Below, in pieces: positions 33,295-33,339 of a stretch of 33,339 bases of DNA. Each line of letters starts with the position of its first letter. Position 1 is the first letter of the stretch. The DNA is from Longimicrobium sp. (GTDB taxonomy: Bacteria > Gemmatimonadota > Gemmatimonadetes > Longimicrobiales > Longimicrobiaceae). Both the position numbers and the translations under genes were made by a program. Under the pieces are notes generated by a model. It searched no databases and was not told the origin of the DNA. It was given only the letters and a program-made list of their open reading frames with translations. The DNA lies in NCBI GenBank assembly GCA_036387335.1, contig DASVTZ010000044.1, positions 1 to 33,339 of the forward strand. Direction: 5' to 3'.

Positions 33295-33339
33295 TGCAGT
33301 TTTCGCACTCGCAGACCGACGATGGCGACTTTCGTTCAC

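Overview
This is a very GC-rich chromosomal window from a diderm (outer-membrane) bacterium: a BamD-like lipoprotein, further lipoprotein signals and a SecA with a C-terminal SEC-C zinc motif are present. A LytS/LytTR two-component pair, an ABC-2 permease fused to an M1-type peptidase domain, and abundant dispersed palindromic repeats suggest a Gemmatimonadota (Longimicrobium-like) or Acidobacteria-like genome. That placement is inference from gene content, not a marker-gene result.

Layout. (1) 1-2854, plus strand: the tail of a monofunctional peptidoglycan transglycosylase, a decayed HEPN-like fragment on the minus strand, a small lipoprotein, and a tightly overlapping pair of a DUF3696-type ABC ATPase and a PIN-like nuclease that looks like a two-gene defence or toxin module. 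(2) 2904-14527, minus strand: an ABC exporter operon (ATPase, then permease fused to an M1 peptidase), a small membrane protein, a beta-lactamase-fold serine hydrolase with an excellent promoter, an FAD oxidoreductase plus membrane protein operon, and a four-gene operon ending in a LytS-type kinase and a LytTR regulator. The ABC operon and the FAD operon share a near-identical promoter/operator. (3) 14729-17790, minus strand: an accessory island with a TIR/deoxyribosyltransferase-like protein, a probably frameshifted small partner, a TPR membrane protein of clearly lower GC, an unknown ORF and a DUF1353 protein without a good start. (4) 17899-31615, minus strand, core housekeeping: ssb; uvrB-tsaE-tsaB-rimI; rel (ppGpp synthetase/hydrolase); radC; and the TPR-bamD-nadD-secA operon, with strong hairpins, a short G-rich tandem repeat and dispersed palindromes between them. 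(5) 31616-33339: an IS110-family element (IS1111-like, with subterminal inverted repeats) inserted inside a long dispersed palindrome.

How the genes work together. uvrB (excision repair), tsaE/tsaB (t6A tRNA modification) and rimI overlap at every junction and are almost certainly co-translated. nadD and secA follow an envelope-biogenesis TPR/BamD pair. The most interesting uncharacterised parts are the ATPase-PIN pair, the shared operator linking two membrane-associated operons, the TIR-like island, and the IS1111-type element with a structured non-coding right end that may encode its guide (bridge) RNA.
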